Source: Ochotona curzoniae (Eukaryota > Chordata > Mammalia > Lagomorpha > Ochotonidae). From it: a DNA stretch of 64,000 bases. A program made the translations under genes and the position numbers. Shown in pieces: positions 14,101-25,429 of this stretch (position 1 is its first letter; each line of letters begins with the position of its first letter). Under the pieces are notes generated by a model. That model was not told the DNA's origin, ran no database searches, and saw nothing but the letters and a program-made list of their open reading frames with translations. The stretch covers positions 23,449,001-23,513,000 of the forward strand of contig NW_024465421.1 in NCBI RefSeq assembly GCF_017591425.1, in the 5' to 3' direction.

Positions 14101-17100
14101 TAACCAAATAAACAAATCAAAATGACATAATTTAAACCACATGATTTTTTCTAAATCATGAGGGTTTTTTTCTGAATGAGAAGAGTGTATTCACAAATAA
14201 AATCTATATTTGTGTTTATTTTTTTATTTGAAAGACAGATTTATAGAGGGCGAGAGATAGATCAATCTGCTGTTTCACTCCCCAAGTGACCACAATGGCT
14301 GGAGTTGGGCCAATCTGAAGCCAGGAGCCAGGAGTCTCTTCCAAGTCTCCCATGTGGGTGCAGGGTCCCAAGGCTTTGGATCACCCTTCGCTGCCTTCCC
14401 AGGTCACAAGCAGGGAGCTGGACGGGAAGCAGGTCAGCTGGCACACAAACTAGCACCCATAGGGGATGCCGGCACTTGAAGGTGGAGGATTAGCCTGTTG
14501 AGCCCCTGGGTGCACATTTTAAAAACTATATGTCCCGGGCTGTGGGCCTGCAATCAGTAGACTGTAATTAACTGTGACCACGGGGGAAAATCTCATACAA
14601 GGAAGAGAAAGAGCAGGAAGGGAAATGAGTTGGCAGAGGCAAGCAGCCCTGGCCCCAAGACCGCTCCGAGGCAGCAGCATCCCCTCAGCCTGGCTCTAGG
14701 GTTCTTCACTCTGGAAGAAATGTGAGCCAGCTGTGGCTTCCCTCACACTCCCCTCTCTGCCCAGGGGCCTGGCTACTGCGGCTCTCCAGAGCTGAGCAAT
14801 ACCAGCTAGCTCGAGCACCTCCCCAGGCCACCTGTCCACGGCTCCCAAGGGAAAACCCAGGAGACTCTCAAGGCTGACGTGCTCCCAAGTGTTGGAGCCC
14901 GAGGGAGGAGGCGCTGCCCCCACCCCTGGGCCCACAATGGGTGCCTTAGGAATGAGAGTACGGTCAAGGGCCCGAAGAGCCTTCTTGGATCTTGTGGAAG
15001 CACAGACAGCTGAGCAGGGGACACGTGGTGCTGGGGGAGAGGGGCCACCAGAACAATCGTCTCCTCGGTCCTCAGGTAATTGCGCCCACAGTGCCCAGGG
15101 ACACTGCCGCCCAAGACTGTCACACAGGTTGGAGACTTCAGGTGAGCATAATGGTCAGGAAGGCAGGGAGCCTCAGCCCAGGACACTGCACACAACCCCA
15201 AACCGTATAGCCAGGACACTACACACAACCCTGAACCACACAGCCAGGACACTACACACAACCCCAAACCGCACAGCCAGGACACTACACACAACCCCAA
15301 ACTGCACTCCAGATCTGACCCATACAGCTGCTGGGCCCCCGGCCACAGCTCCAACAAGGCCCGAGCCGTGAGGCCGCTGTGGGACTGCTGCCCGTGCCGC
15401 AGCGACAGCATAGCTCTGGAGAAGCCATGGGGACCCAGGCAGCTCGCCCAGAGCCCTGGCTGCAGACAGGAGAGTGTTTCAAGACGGAGCGCTCACCACC
15501 TGCGGCACCAGCAGCCCACTGACTGCTGCTGCACTTCCATCACTCCTGGGACGGCAACGGAGGAGGCGCAGGCCTCGGGTCCCAGACGCCGACACAGGAC
15601 ACCCCGCTGTTCCAGACACCTGGCTCCTGGCCGGCCCAGCCTACCACTTGGGAATGAATCAGTGGATAGAAGATTTTTCTCTCTCCCTCCCTCTCTTCTC
15701 TTCTTTATCTCTCTTCTCCCTCTGTGCAACTCCGACTTTTCAAAAAAAAAATAATAAGTTTTTTTAAAGCAGCCATAACACGAACTACCTGCATGCCACT
15801 CCTGGTTTCAAGCCCCTGACTAGTTCCTGACCCAGCCTCCCACTCAAGCACACCGTGGGAGGCAGTGGCTGATGGCTTGCGCACTTGGGTCTCTGACGTC
15901 CACCTGGATAGCCAGCAAGACTCCAGGCTCCTGGCTCTAGCCGGCACGGACATCTCAGAGATAAGACAGCATAGGGAGGACCTCTTTGTCACTGTGCTTT
16001 TCAAATAAATCAAAACAAAACTTTTAAATAAGGAATGTCACATAAGTCACAGACTACCATATATCAATATTAGTTCATCACCTGTCACAGAACAAAATCA
16101 AAGGCATCAGTAAAAGTGATTGAGAAGTCTGGGCACAGTGTGCGTGTTTGCCGTCTCTGCAACTGTTCCATAAACCTAGAAGTCTCCTAAAAATAGTCCA
16201 TCATAAAAAGAGAAGAAATTAAGAGTCCCTACCCAGCACATCATCTCCTGAGCACCGTATTCTTGCCATAAATACTTAGCCTGGATATAGCCTAATGAGA
16301 CAAATCCAGGTGCGAGAACATTCTATGACAATCAGCCTTCCAAATGGTCTGGCAAAATAAAAATAAGATTTTATATATTTTGATAAGATTTAAATATCTA
16401 TTATATATATATACACACATATACATGAAAGTCAGATTTACCGAGATGATAGAAAAATCTTCCTTCCATCTACCTGTTCACTCCCCAAGTGGCTGCAAAG
16501 GCCAGAGCTGAGCTGATCAGGAGCCAGGAGCTTCCTTTGGATCTCCCATGCAGGTGCAGGGTCCCAAGGCTTTGGGCTGTACTCAATTGCTCTCCCATAT
16601 ATTTCTGGTAAGATTTATGTACTTCTGGGCCCAGCACGGTGGCCTAACAGCTAAAGTCCTCACCTTCACATGCCAAGATCCCATATGGGCACTGGTTCTA
16701 ATCCCATCAGCCCCGCTTCCCTTCCAGCTCCCTTCTTGTGGCCTGAGAAAGCAGTCGAGGACGTCCCAAGGTTTGGGACCCTGCACCCGTGTGGGAGACC
16801 CGGAAGAGGTTCCTGGTTCCCGGCTTCAGATCGGCGCAGCACCGGCAGTTGCGCTCACTTGGAGAGTGAGTCATCAACAGAAGATTTTTCTTTCTTTCTC
16901 TCCTCCTCTCTGTATATCTGACTTTGTAATAAAAATAAATAAATCTTTCAAAAAATTTTAAAAGAAAATCAATCTTTGTTTCAAAGAGCTGGATCTGAAG
17001 CCATGTGACTTAGTGTAAGTATGCAATGTGGGCACTGCAGACACTGTCCCCACTTGAGCATTAAGTACATTCACTTTGCTCAGCAAAGTCATAGGGCGTT

Positions 17101-20100
17101 TTTTTTTTTTTTTTCCCTTGGAAAGGCAGGTTTACAGAGAGGAGAGATAGAAAGATCTTCCCTCTGCTGGTTCACTCCCCAAGCGGCCTCAATGACCAGA
17201 GCTGAGCCAATCTGAAACCAGGAGCCTTCTCTGGATCTCCCGCACGGGTGCAGGGTCCCACGGCTTTGGGCCATCCTCGACTGCTTTCCCAGGCCACAGG
17301 CAGGGAACTGGAAAGGAAGCAGGGCTGCCGGCACACAAAACAATGACCTTTTGGAATCCCAACACATGCAAGGCAAGGATCTAGCCACTAAAGCCATCAC
17401 GCCAGCCCCCACAAAGTGCTTTTTTAACTACACAGTATTTTTATTGTGGTAAAATACACTCAAAAGAGTGCTACCTTCCTTTTCAATCCCAAGTCCACAG
17501 CAAGCACGGTGGCACTCAGCTGGTCCATGTCTGCATCACACGACGGGCAGGGTTTGGCTTGGCAGGTGGATTCCGCATCTGAGTGCCTGGGGGTGCCCAG
17601 CCTCTGCTACCCTGCAGCTTCCTGCTGATGCAGTGCTAAGAAGCAGCAGCGTGGCTGTGCTCCTGCCACCCCCGCGGGAGCCCTGCCCTGGGTTCCCTGC
17701 ACCAGGTCTAGCTGCTACAGGCATTCGGCGCGAGGAAAGGAGTATAAGTGGGCATCAAGAGGCTGGCGCTGTGGCCCACGGTCAGCATGCTGCTTGGGAC
17801 ACCTGTGCCTCTCACTTGAGGACCAGATCTGAAACTCTGCTCTGCTTCAGACCCAACTTCCTGCTGACCCTGAAAAGTAGCAGGGAATGGCGCAAACACG
17901 GGAGGCAGCTGCCGGCTCCCAGCCCAGCACGGCTGCTGTGGGCATCAGGGAAATGAAGCAGCCGGTGGAAGGTGCCTGTGTGCGTGTCCATCTCTCTCTC
18001 CCTGTGGCACGCACTGTGGCACATGGGTTCCTGACACCAGTGACACCAGCTGAGGTCTTGGTTTGAGTCACAGGTGGCTCTGCAAAAGCAGTGCAGAATG
18101 GCCCAAGTTGTGGACCCCTGTCACCCATGTGGGAGACCTGGATGGAGTTCTGGGTCACTTAGGGAGTGATCAGTGAATGGAAAAAATCTGTGTGTGTGTG
18201 TCTCCTTATGCCACTCTGCCTTCCAAATAAATCACATATTAAAAAAAAAAGGACTAAATGTAGGAGGAGGCAAGTAAGCCCCAGATCTGGAGAGGGCCGC
18301 GTTTCTCAATAATCAAAGACCAACACTCCACAGGAGGCCCAGGGATGAGAACCTGAGGTGAAAGCACGGAAAGCAACAGTCGTCCCCAGACTCTGGGCTG
18401 TGCGGTCCAGGGCGTCACAGGCGGACAAACGGGACAGAGACACCCAGGACGGTGTGCTACAGACCACAGGGGACCAGGCAGGCCGCCAGCGAGTGGGCTG
18501 GTCAGAAAAGTACACCCTCCTGGGGGTTTCCAGGCAGCGAGGAAGATCAGAGAGAACAAGAAATGGGGAACAGGGCAGCCACGGACAACGGGGCGTCCTC
18601 CCCGGCTGTGCAGGGCAGAGTGCGGGCCAAGGTGACAGGCCAGGAGGGAGCAAGGGCAGTGCCCGCTCCCAGCACTGCTGAGGGCCTCTGCTACAACAGG
18701 TCCCAGACCACATCCCCGAGGAGGCCTGCACACAGCCGCAGGGCACGGGCTGCGGCCCAAGCCCATCAGCACATACGGGCCAACTGCAGGACGCGTCCCC
18801 AGGATACCAAGAGAGAGGATCCCAACCTCCCCTACCAACCACAGCAGAGAGGAGAGACAGAGAAAGAGCTTCCATGCACTGGTTCACTCCCCAAGTGGTC
18901 ACAGCAGCAGCTGGGGTAGATCCAATCTAAAGCCAGGAGCTTTCCTAGCTTCCCCAGAGTCTCCCACAGAGATCCTGGCCCAGCACTTTGGGTCATTATT
19001 CCCTGTTTTCCTAGGCCATAAGCAGGGAGCTGGAAGGGACGTGGAACAGCTGGGATACTAACCCATATTGCGTCCCGACACATACAAAGCAAGGACATTG
19101 GACCCAGTGGCGTGGCCTAGTGGCTAAAGTCCTCACCTTGAACACGCCAGGATCCCATTTGGGCACCAGTTCTAGTCCCGGCAGCTCCACTTCCCATCCA
19201 GCTCCCTGCTTGTGGCCTGGGAAAGCAGTCAAGGACGGCCCAAAGCATTGGGACCCAGCACCCGTGTGGGAGACCTGGAAGAAGCTCCTGGTTCCCGGCT
19301 TCAGATTGGCACAGCACCGGCAGTTGCACTCACTTGGGAAGAGAATCATTGTAGGAAAGATGTTCCTCTCTGTCTCTCCTCTTCTCTGTATATCTGACTT
19401 GGTAATAAGAATAAAATAAATCTTAAAAAAAAAAAAGCAAGGACATTAGCCACTAGACTGCAGCGCTGGGCCCTGGCCATCTACTCTTGCTTCTTCCAGG
19501 CCACTAACATGGAACTAGATCAAAAGTGGCATACACAGGAGTCCAGTTTGGGTCCCCTTTGACGAGGTTTCTTTGGGCACTCCCAGCCTTAACTGGACTC
19601 CTGGGCTCCCAGGCTCTGTGGTCTCCTCAGTCACTGAAGCCTGTGCAATGACTGCACAGGGGGACAAGACAGATCCTGCAGCGGATGGAAGGCAGAGCAA
19701 ACTGGACAGCTCGCCCAGCTAAGGGCCAGCAGCAAGCATGTGGATGAGTGGAGACTCAAGTGGATGACATCAGCCAGTAGACCTGGAAGGATTTCCTCAC
19801 CTCGGAAGCAAGCACCACCATCTCAGAACCACTGAACCACTGAAGCAGCACCTGGGGACAGGCTCCAAGTGAGGACCCAGACGATGACATCGAGTGGCTG
19901 TCCCACATCCTCGGGTACTGCTGTGGTTAGGTTGCTGGGAGCGGCCCCATCCTCGTCTCGCTCTCCTCTTTCCCCAGAAACAGGAAGAGACAGGAAAATT
20001 GGAAGCAGTAGTCTCTCCCACATTCCCTCACTCCTGGCCTCTTCCCATCATGACTGGTGGTTCGCAATGGGCAGGCATCCTTCTCATCATCAAACATCAT

Positions 20101-22766
20101 CAAAAATAAAACGAATCTATCATTATAAATAAATAAACAAAATAAATTCCAAAAGAGAACAACAGGCTCAAGAGTGGACCTTTTATAAGAAGCCGCTCAC
20201 CAGTAAGCAGGAGTGAGTACAGAGGCAGGCAGCCCAGCCCTGGCACGCAGACCCGCCTTCCCACACTGCCCTTCCTTGCAGGCCCCTCTGAAACACTCCC
20301 CAGTACAGTGGCCACACAGCAGGCACCTCACCGTGCCTGTGGAAAGAAAGCCACCGGGCGCCCCAGGAGCCACGTGCCCACCTTCCCTGGCCTATGCAAA
20401 GCCCCGAGAGAAAGCTCATGCCTGCTCGCCCTGCCAGGGCCACTCAAGTCCACTGTCAGTGACTCCTGAACACAACTCTGCACCCCAAGTGCACTCACAG
20501 ACTCAACCCTATAAATGAACACATTCCAAATGGCCCAGCACTTCTAGGAGTAAGTTTCAGTTACAACACCAGGAAAATGTTCTAGACTGAAAGGATGGAA
20601 ACAGACTTTGTGCAGCCACATGGTCACACCCCGATAGCCGTCAGGAAGCCCAGAAGCCTGGGACATGACGGCTGGACACCGAACATCACCCATCCTCTCT
20701 ATTAAAGCCCTGGGTCTCCTGAAACGCACAACACACCGCCGGGAACACCTGATGATTCCTGCACAAAACTCTTCTCCACAGAGCTACTTCCTCCCGGGAA
20801 AACCACCCTTTGACACCGTGTCCGCACAGCAAGGCCACACTCCCCCCACCAAGCAGGGGCACCCGCTGTCTCAGCAGCAACGGCGACTCCCCAGAGATCT
20901 ATCCTTACCCAAACCCTCTACAAACACCAAGGGCCTCACAAGGGGCCACGATCCTCCCAATGCGTCACCTCCAAGGCAACCAGCCTTGTTCACCCCTCGC
21001 CCCAGCAATGCCTGCCAGCCCACCGACGTGGGCCAACTCTGTCCCTCAGGAGGGCCACTCAGCTGCCCACAAGCACCCCCAACCTGCCGGAGCAGCCGTC
21101 AGCTTCTCCTGTCTAAAACCACAGCTGGGAGCCCCATCTGCCTTGGAGAGAGGACCACTTCCCAAGCAGCTCACAGCAGCATCAGGACCAGCTGAGCACC
21201 GCTGCTGACACCCTGGACAGACACACCTGCTCCACTTCCCAGGACTCGGTATGTCCCTCCACAGGCAACCACACTGCCCATCCCCAGCTCTACCCTCCAG
21301 CGAATCCAAAACATGCTGCCTTTCCCCAAGCAAGGTCCGGATCCCCCCAGGAACAGGGCGGAGCCTCTTGGCTGACGGCTTTCTGAGCGGCCAGCAGTCA
21401 CCGAGTTGAGCCAACTGCCTACAGACACACACCTCCTGCCCCAGCCGGCCATCAGGACACGCAGGACCAATGCAGGGGCCTGGGCAGAGGCACTGGAGAC
21501 CAAGGACAAGTCAGGTGATACCGGGTCTTTCCCGTGTGAGGCACAGCCCACCTCTCCCTGCGGTACCCAGGAGGGGCCTCCCTCAGCACCTACAGCTCAC
21601 AGACTGGCCCCTCAGGAAGTGGGAGCAGCCCACCGCCTCCCCGCACAGTGCACATAGCTCCCGGACGCCTGAACAGTCACAAATGCAGAGGCCCCAGGGT
21701 TCTTGCAGGCCGGCAGCAGCACCCCGACGTCTGTGGGCAAGTCCGTCTGTCCCGGAGCAAAAAGCCCAGGCTAGGCAACCTATGTAGGGACCCCAGCTCA
21801 CGGCCACAGCACTCACTTCCTCCTGGGGAGGGCTGCTTGCCCCTCAAAACCCACTTCTGCTCCCTGCACGCCCAAGCTTGCTCAGTGAGAAGCTGCAGAC
21901 AGCTGTATGGGTCCCTCCACCCACAGTGCAGCCCCATGCACCCTGGGGCTCCCGGCCCAGCACTACCTCCCTCAGGGCAAGCCCTCCACCCAGCAGGCTC
22001 CGGGTCAGTCATTCCCAGGATGAGTTGTGGGGCTCAAGGAGAACTCAGACTTGCGCCCACAGCCCCCACACGAGGAGGCCGAGCGCCTGCAGGCTAGGAA
22101 GTCAGCCCGTCTGCGGGGCTCTGCCTTTTGCAGCCTCCCATTCTTCCAGCACCCACCGCCCAAGGTCTGAACCTTCGAGTTCAACCATCTCCCAAGACTC
22201 CAGGAAGTTCACCCAAGGAAAACATCACCACCCCGAGAGACAGCAACACGGGAAACCAGAGACCCCTGGGGGCCCCTGGCAGGACAGCGTGTGACTCGGA
22301 CTCAACCAACGGCCGCTCTGTTTGGGTCTTTTGCCTGCAAGGTCCCTTCTATCTGCTATCTCCCTCGCCCTGGGCGACGCTTGCAGCCCGACCTCCCCAA
22401 GCCTCCCCGGGGCGCAGCAGGAAGGGGCCACCGGCCAGGCGCCCGGAGCATCAGGTGCTGCTCCGGCCGGCTCCTCGGCACACCGGACGCGAGGCGAGCC
22501 CCAGAGCAGAGGCCGCGCCGACTCGGAAACAAACTTTCCAGGCACTGCCACCCCGCCTGGCCCGGTGACACCTCCAGGCCTCCCCGCGCGGCCCGGCCGG
22601 CGCCACGACCCGGGACGGCCCGGGGAGGCCGAGCAGCGAGCGCGGCCCGGCCGAGGCAGCCAAGGCTCCGCCCGGCCCCGGGGACCCTAGGCGGGCGGCC
22701 CGGCCGGAGCTAACGGCCCGCCCGCCGCCGCCGAGCACTCACCAGCTGGCTGGTGGTCCTGGCCAT
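1896..22766 (-). CDS. PDPK1: PDPK1, 5' part only (coding exons 1-2 and intron 1)
   Basis: This is the 5' end of the gene for 3-phosphoinositide-dependent protein kinase 1. PDK1 is the AGC kinase that phosphorylates the activation loops of AKT, S6K, SGK and PKC in the cytosol and at PIP3-rich membranes. Two coding exons are visible: exon 1 at 22743-22766 and exon 2 at 1896-2162, separated by a 20.6-kb intron with GTGAGT and CAG boundaries. Together they encode 97 residues, ending in the glycine-rich ATP loop (GEGSFST). Human PDK1 reaches the same point at residue 95, so there are two extra residues in the linker. The rest of the kinase domain and the PH domain must lie left of base 1. I found no exon 3 in 1-1895. 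Identification is by recognisable N-terminal motifs (MARTTSQL, VVLCSCPSPSMVRTQTESS, PPPQPRKKRPEDFKFGKIL). Confidence is high. Confidence 0.97.
2524..2612 (+). repeat. C-type SINE 3' fragment
   Basis: Pyrimidine-rich 3' end and 'aaaataaatgaccttt' tail, directly preceding a full-length copy. Confidence 0.6.
2621..2960 (+). repeat. C-type SINE, young full-length
   Basis: Intact head with an A-box region and a B box (GGTTCTAATCC, 2690-2700). It is flanked by a short duplication, AAAAAATAAAACA, ending at 2620 and repeated after the A-rich tail. Little divergence from the copies at 13219 and 58878. Confidence 0.9.
3625..3710 (+). repeat. C-type SINE 3' fragment
   Basis: Short tail piece ('catttggggaatgaagtgtgggtggaagatc' type) at the left border of the 29/24-bp minisatellite. 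Confidence 0.5.
3717..3985. repeat. Minisatellite, 29/24-bp units
   Basis: About ten tandem units alternate between two lengths. The 29-bp form begins GGAACAAGCACTGCGTCACT and the 24-bp form begins GGACACTGCGTCACTGTGCG. The core CACTGCGTCACTGTGCGTG is shared. It is non-coding; the cysteine-rich translation is an artefact. SINE fragments flank both sides. Confidence 0.9.
4010..4172 (+). repeat. C-type SINE 3' fragment with (AAAT)n tail
   Basis: Diverged 3' half ('cctggtttcagcctcggccagccc') ending in AAATAAATAAATAAAT. Confidence 0.6.
4328..4675 (+). repeat. C-type SINE, near full-length
   Basis: Starts 'gggcccagcactgtgacctagcgg' and ends in a long A-rich tail. Confidence 0.9.
4786..5096 (+). 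repeat. C-type SINE, old
   Basis: Diverged copy with internal deletion and an (AATA)n tail. Confidence 0.65.
5655..5965 (+). repeat. C-type SINE
   Basis: Clear body from the 'gatcccatgtgggcactgg' B-box region to the tail. The first bases are diverged. Confidence 0.85.
6484..6730 (-). repeat. C-type SINE
   Basis: Reverse-orientation copy from a T-rich tail to 'accacaacaccagccc'. Confidence 0.75.
7093..7408 (+). repeat. C-type SINE
   Basis: Moderately diverged copy ending 'ctcctttcaaacagatagataaa'. Confidence 0.8.
7410..11725. other. SINE-free block in PDPK1 intron 1
   Basis: About 4.3 kb without any SINE, in an intron that otherwise carries one every several hundred bases. It is moderately GC-rich, and no open frame resembles a known protein. 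It could include conserved regulatory DNA. Confidence 0.5.
11728..12092. repeat. Two partial C-type SINEs in inverted orientation
   Basis: A minus-strand copy (11728 to about 11950, 5' part lost) is followed by a plus-strand 3' end (about 11985-12092, 'caaataaatccttcaaaaaag'). Confidence 0.65.
12138..12372 (+). repeat. C-type SINE, diverged
   Basis: Starts 'aaaggccagtgtcgtgacatagcagc' and abuts a reverse copy at its 3' end. Confidence 0.65.
12373..12673 (-). repeat. C-type SINE
   Basis: Tail-to-tail with the preceding plus-strand copy, so the pair could fold as an inverted repeat in RNA. Confidence 0.8.
13219..13554 (+). repeat. C-type SINE, young full-length
   Basis: Starts 'gggcccggtgcggtggcacaag'; little divergence from the youngest copies. 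Confidence 0.9.
13650..13795. repeat. Minisatellite, 34-bp unit
   Basis: About four tandem copies of a unit beginning CAGTTGGCGAGGGCATCGCC and ending GGGCCTCCAGCTG. Confidence 0.9.
14213..14510 (-). repeat. C-type SINE
   Basis: Reverse copy from a T-rich tail to the 'gagcccctggg' head. Confidence 0.8.
15178..15310. repeat. Minisatellite, 33-bp unit
   Basis: About four copies of a unit containing AGCCAGGACACTACACACAA followed by CCCCAAACCGCAC. Confidence 0.9.
15605..15768 (+). repeat. C-type SINE 3' fragment
   Basis: 3' part ('acttgggaatgaatcagtggatagaag') with a pyrimidine-rich stretch and A tail. Confidence 0.65.
15769..16025 (+). repeat. C-type SINE, old
   Basis: Diverged copy directly behind the previous tail, ending 'cttttcaaataaatc'. 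Confidence 0.6.
16425..16602 (-). repeat. C-type SINE, 5'-truncated
   Basis: Reverse copy next to an AT/CA microsatellite (16395-16425). It breaks off in the 'tttgggctgtactc' region. Confidence 0.7.
16628..16958 (+). repeat. C-type SINE, full-length
   Basis: Starts 'gggcccagcacggtggcctaac' and ends 'aaataaatctttcaaaaa'. Confidence 0.9.
17099..17408 (-). repeat. C-type SINE, full-length
   Basis: Reverse copy, poly(T) at 17100 through 'aagccatcacgccagcccc'. Confidence 0.88.
17760..18250 (+). repeat. Two old C-type SINEs in tandem
   Basis: The first (about 17760-17995) starts 'ggctggcgctgtggc'. The second (about 18005-18250) ends 'caaataaatcacatattaaaaaa' and includes a short (TG)n. Confidence 0.55.
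18843..19475 (-). repeat. C-type SINE, older host copy split by an insertion
   Basis: Its two parts are 18843-19099 and 19436-19475. The head continues after the inserted SINE with 'agccactagactgcagcgctgggccc'. The insertion duplicated AGCAAGGACATT (19088-19099 and 19436-19447). Confidence 0.85.
19100..19435 (+). repeat. C-type SINE inserted into an older SINE
   Basis: Full-length plus-strand copy bounded by the 12-bp target duplication AGCAAGGACATT. Confidence 0.9.
19480..22360. other. SINE-free upstream part of PDPK1 intron 1
   Basis: About 2.9 kb next to the promoter CpG island, with no interspersed repeat that I can see. It becomes progressively richer in CpG towards 22360. No coding match was recognised. 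Confidence 0.5.
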
Positions 22767-23350
22767 GGGCCCCCGCCGGCGCCCAGCCTCCGGCGCCCCC
22801 TCAGCGTCCTCCGCCCCGCGCCGGAGCCCCAGCAATGGCCGCCCTCATCCTGCGCCCGCCGCCCCCGGCGCCGCCCCGCCCCCGCGCCACGCCGGGCGGG
22901 ACTTCCGCAGCGCCGCCGCAGCCGCCCACGCGCATTGGCTGGCCGCGACGTCGCTCCGCGGCGCCCGCGCGGATCCCCCTCCCCCCGCACCTGCGGAGCC
23001 GCATTTCCGGGTTCGGGCTCGGCGGCCGCGAGCCGGCCCTGCCCCGCCGTGGGACGGGGACGCCGGGCGAGCCAATGCCGGGCCCGGCGGGGCGGGGCTG
23101 CCTGTCACCCTGTCGCGTCGGCACCCCGGCCGGGAGGCCGAGGCTCGGGGCGGGGGGCGCCCCCAAGGTCCAGAGTTCGTACCCGAGGAGCGGCGCGGCC
23201 GGGGCTCGAACCCGCGGTGCGGACCCCGAGAAGCGCCCCTTGGCCGGTTTCCGAAGTCGTGAATGTTTGCAGAAGGAAAACTGGGACTTTCAAGCCCTGG
23301 ATGAAGCAGCGAAGCAGCGCTTCTCGCTCCGTTGTCGCAGGGACACCCTC
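22360..23350. promoter_or_regulatory. CpG island / PDPK1 promoter
   Basis: About 1 kb of very GC- and CpG-rich DNA surrounds PDPK1 exon 1. It contains inverted CCAAT motifs (ATTGG near 22935, CCAAT near 23071) and GC boxes, and no TATA box at an obvious distance. The PDPK1 transcription start should lie within about 200 bp to the right of 22766. Open frames in all six phases here are a composition effect. Confidence 0.85.
22743..22766 (-). CDS. PDPK1: PDPK1 coding exon 1 (MARTTSQL)
   Basis: Eight codons read MARTTSQL, followed immediately by the donor GTGAGT at 22742-22737. The intron falls between codons (phase 0) and joins exon 2, which begins TAT GAC GCC. The start codon lies in a strong CpG island, and the peptide equals the human PDK1 N terminus, which fixes the start. 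Confidence 0.96.
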
Positions 23351-23516
23351 GGCACCCGTCCCGCCAGGGCCGGGGGTTCCTCTTTCTATGCGGATGATGC
23401 TGTTTTGACCGCGGCACCCACACTCAGGTTGCAGGTACAGTTCAGGCTACAGTCCATTCGCACAGCGACTGTCGGGTTTGACCCAAAGCCTTGTGTTTTG
23501 CGTGTGCATTTTGTTT

Positions 23517-23933
23517 TGGAAGATTGACTTACGTGAAACAGTTACACAGAGGGGGAGATTGTCCACCCACTGGTCCAACTTCCCAGATGGTCAACGGCCG
23601 GACGGGGAGCCAGGCACTGTGGGTGCAGCCCAAGTGCTTGGGCCACCTTCTGGGTCAGAAATGGAGCAACGCCGTTTGGATTGCTGCGGTCACTGGTGGT
23701 AGTTTAAGCTGCACTGCCACCAATGTCTCCCTATTAGAGAGGGAGAGAGAGCTTCCACTTGCTGGTTCACTCCTCAAAATGGTTGCAACAGCCTGGGCGC
23801 TTGAGCCATCTTCCGCTGCCTTATCGAGTCCAGAATCAGATCAGAAGAGGAACAGCCAGGACTTGAACCAATGCCCATATAGGATGCCAGGGTAGCAGAC
23901 AGCAGCTTAACAAGCTATACCACAACACACCCC
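23517..23933 (-). repeat. Two old C-type SINEs, reverse orientation
   Basis: Diverged copies at about 23517-23720 and 23735-23933. The second ends 'ctataccacaacacacccc'. Confidence 0.55.
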
Positions 23934-23984
23934 TGCTCTCATCTATTTTTAAACAAGGTGTCTTTGGGTTTTTTTTTTTTTTCT

Positions 23985-24090
23985 ATTTCCAAAAGGAATA
24001 TAGAACCAGATGACAGAAAATCTTTCTCTCTGTACTCTCTGCAGATCTGCCTTTCGAACAAAAATAAATGAATCTTAAAAACAAGAAAAG
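23985..24090 (+). repeat. C-type SINE 3' fragment
   Basis: Pyrimidine-rich end and 'aaataaatgaatcttaaaaac' tail. Confidence 0.55.
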
Positions 24091-24904
24091 GAACAGGCAT
24101 TAACATTTACTCAGTACTTTCCTGTAGGGGACACCTGATATTGTTACCCCACTTTTCCAAGGAGGCAACTGAGACATGGGACAGTTGCTTCACTTGCCCA
24201 CGGCTGTGTGGGCAGGACTGGGACCCAGGCACGCCCCCGTCTTAGCAGGGCAGGTGCAGCACCACCCGTGCCGGGCTCAGGCCCTGATGCCTGTTGGCCC
24301 TGGCTCCTTCTGTTGACAATGTGCCCTCCTGTGGCCACTGCCTCTCCACCGCAGCTCCAGACTCTGACATCCTACCTGAGGCCAGAAGCAGTGCTTGGGC
24401 GCCCCCCCCTCCCCGGGCCAAGCTCTCTCCTAAGGAACTCTGGAACCATCCCCAGCCTCGGCTGTGGCTCCCTCCTGAGCAGAGGCCTTGCAGCTTTGTT
24501 CCATAGGATGAACAGTAGCGTGGTGGGCTGCCAGGTCGCGTGCTCACTCCAAGAAGGCTGTTTCGGCTCACCTGCTCACCCTCCATGCTCACGGCGAAGC
24601 CCAGGGTGACCACCAGCTCTGGGCAGCACGCCGAGCCCCCTCCGGCTTCTGGAACTGCTGCTCGTGTCCCCCAGACAACCAGGGCCAGGGGACTGCTTGG
24701 GCATGAGCGCCAGGCCCATGATCTCTGCCGATAGGGGACAACGCGGTGCTGCCCAACTCTGGTGCCCCTCCCCACAGCCTCTGCTTATGTTTATTTTGTG
24801 CTCACACAGTAAGATAATGCTGGACACTTTTGCAATTTACTTTGCATTACAGCTTTATAAAATAGGTCATATTCACATCCATGTCAAAACTTTTACCAGA
24901 CAGG

Positions 24905-25200
24905 ACTTGGTGCTGTGGTCTATTGGGTAGGACCTCAGCCTGGAGTGCTGGCTTTCCAGACGGGCGTCAGTTCGAGTCTCAACTGCTCTGGATCAGAATA
25001 ACGGGAGTCTAGCCCTGGCTATGGCCAGTGCCGACCCTGGGAAACGGCAGGGGCAGTTCAGGGCCTTGGGGCCTTGCTACCATATGACAGCCTGGATTGA
25101 GTCGCTGGCCCAGTCATGGCTAGTGTGTACATGGCAGAAGTGAACCAGTGGGTGCAAAGCGCTTTCTCTCACTCCAGCTCACCCTCATTCTAGAAATGAA
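24905..25200 (+). repeat. C-type SINE, old
   Basis: Diverged copy with a recognisable head ('acttggtgctgtggtctattgggtaggacc') and B box (GTTCGAGTC). Confidence 0.65.
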
Positions 25201-25429
25201 GTGTATTCGGCTGCATGACGCACACAGGTGACTCTATAGTTGGCTCTGAGTCAGGCACACCCTCACTCAGAAAGCCACGCAAGGAGGTGCCTCCCCAAGA
25301 GCAGCCGTGAGCAGACCAGTGAAGGCCCAGGAGTGTGTTTCCAGTCCAACAAGGGATTCACAGTGGAGATCCCCCAGGGCCGTCCCAGTGCAGCGGCAGG
25401 AGGCAGAAGCACAGAAGATGAGCCCACCC

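Larger units (their letters stand above)
2163..22742 (-). other. PDPK1: PDPK1 intron 1
   Basis: A 20.6-kb intron filled with C-type SINEs of both orientations and three small minisatellites. Two blocks are SINE-free: 7410-11725 and 19480-22740. I recognised no embedded gene. Confidence 0.9.

Noticed and set aside
22291..23527. Many overlapping frames around the PDPK1 start
   Set aside because: CpG-island composition lacks stop codons. Only the eight-codon exon 1 is supported.
24905..25000. tRNA-like segment with A and B boxes
   Set aside because: It is the head of an old tRNA-derived SINE with a SINE body and tail, not a functional tRNA gene.
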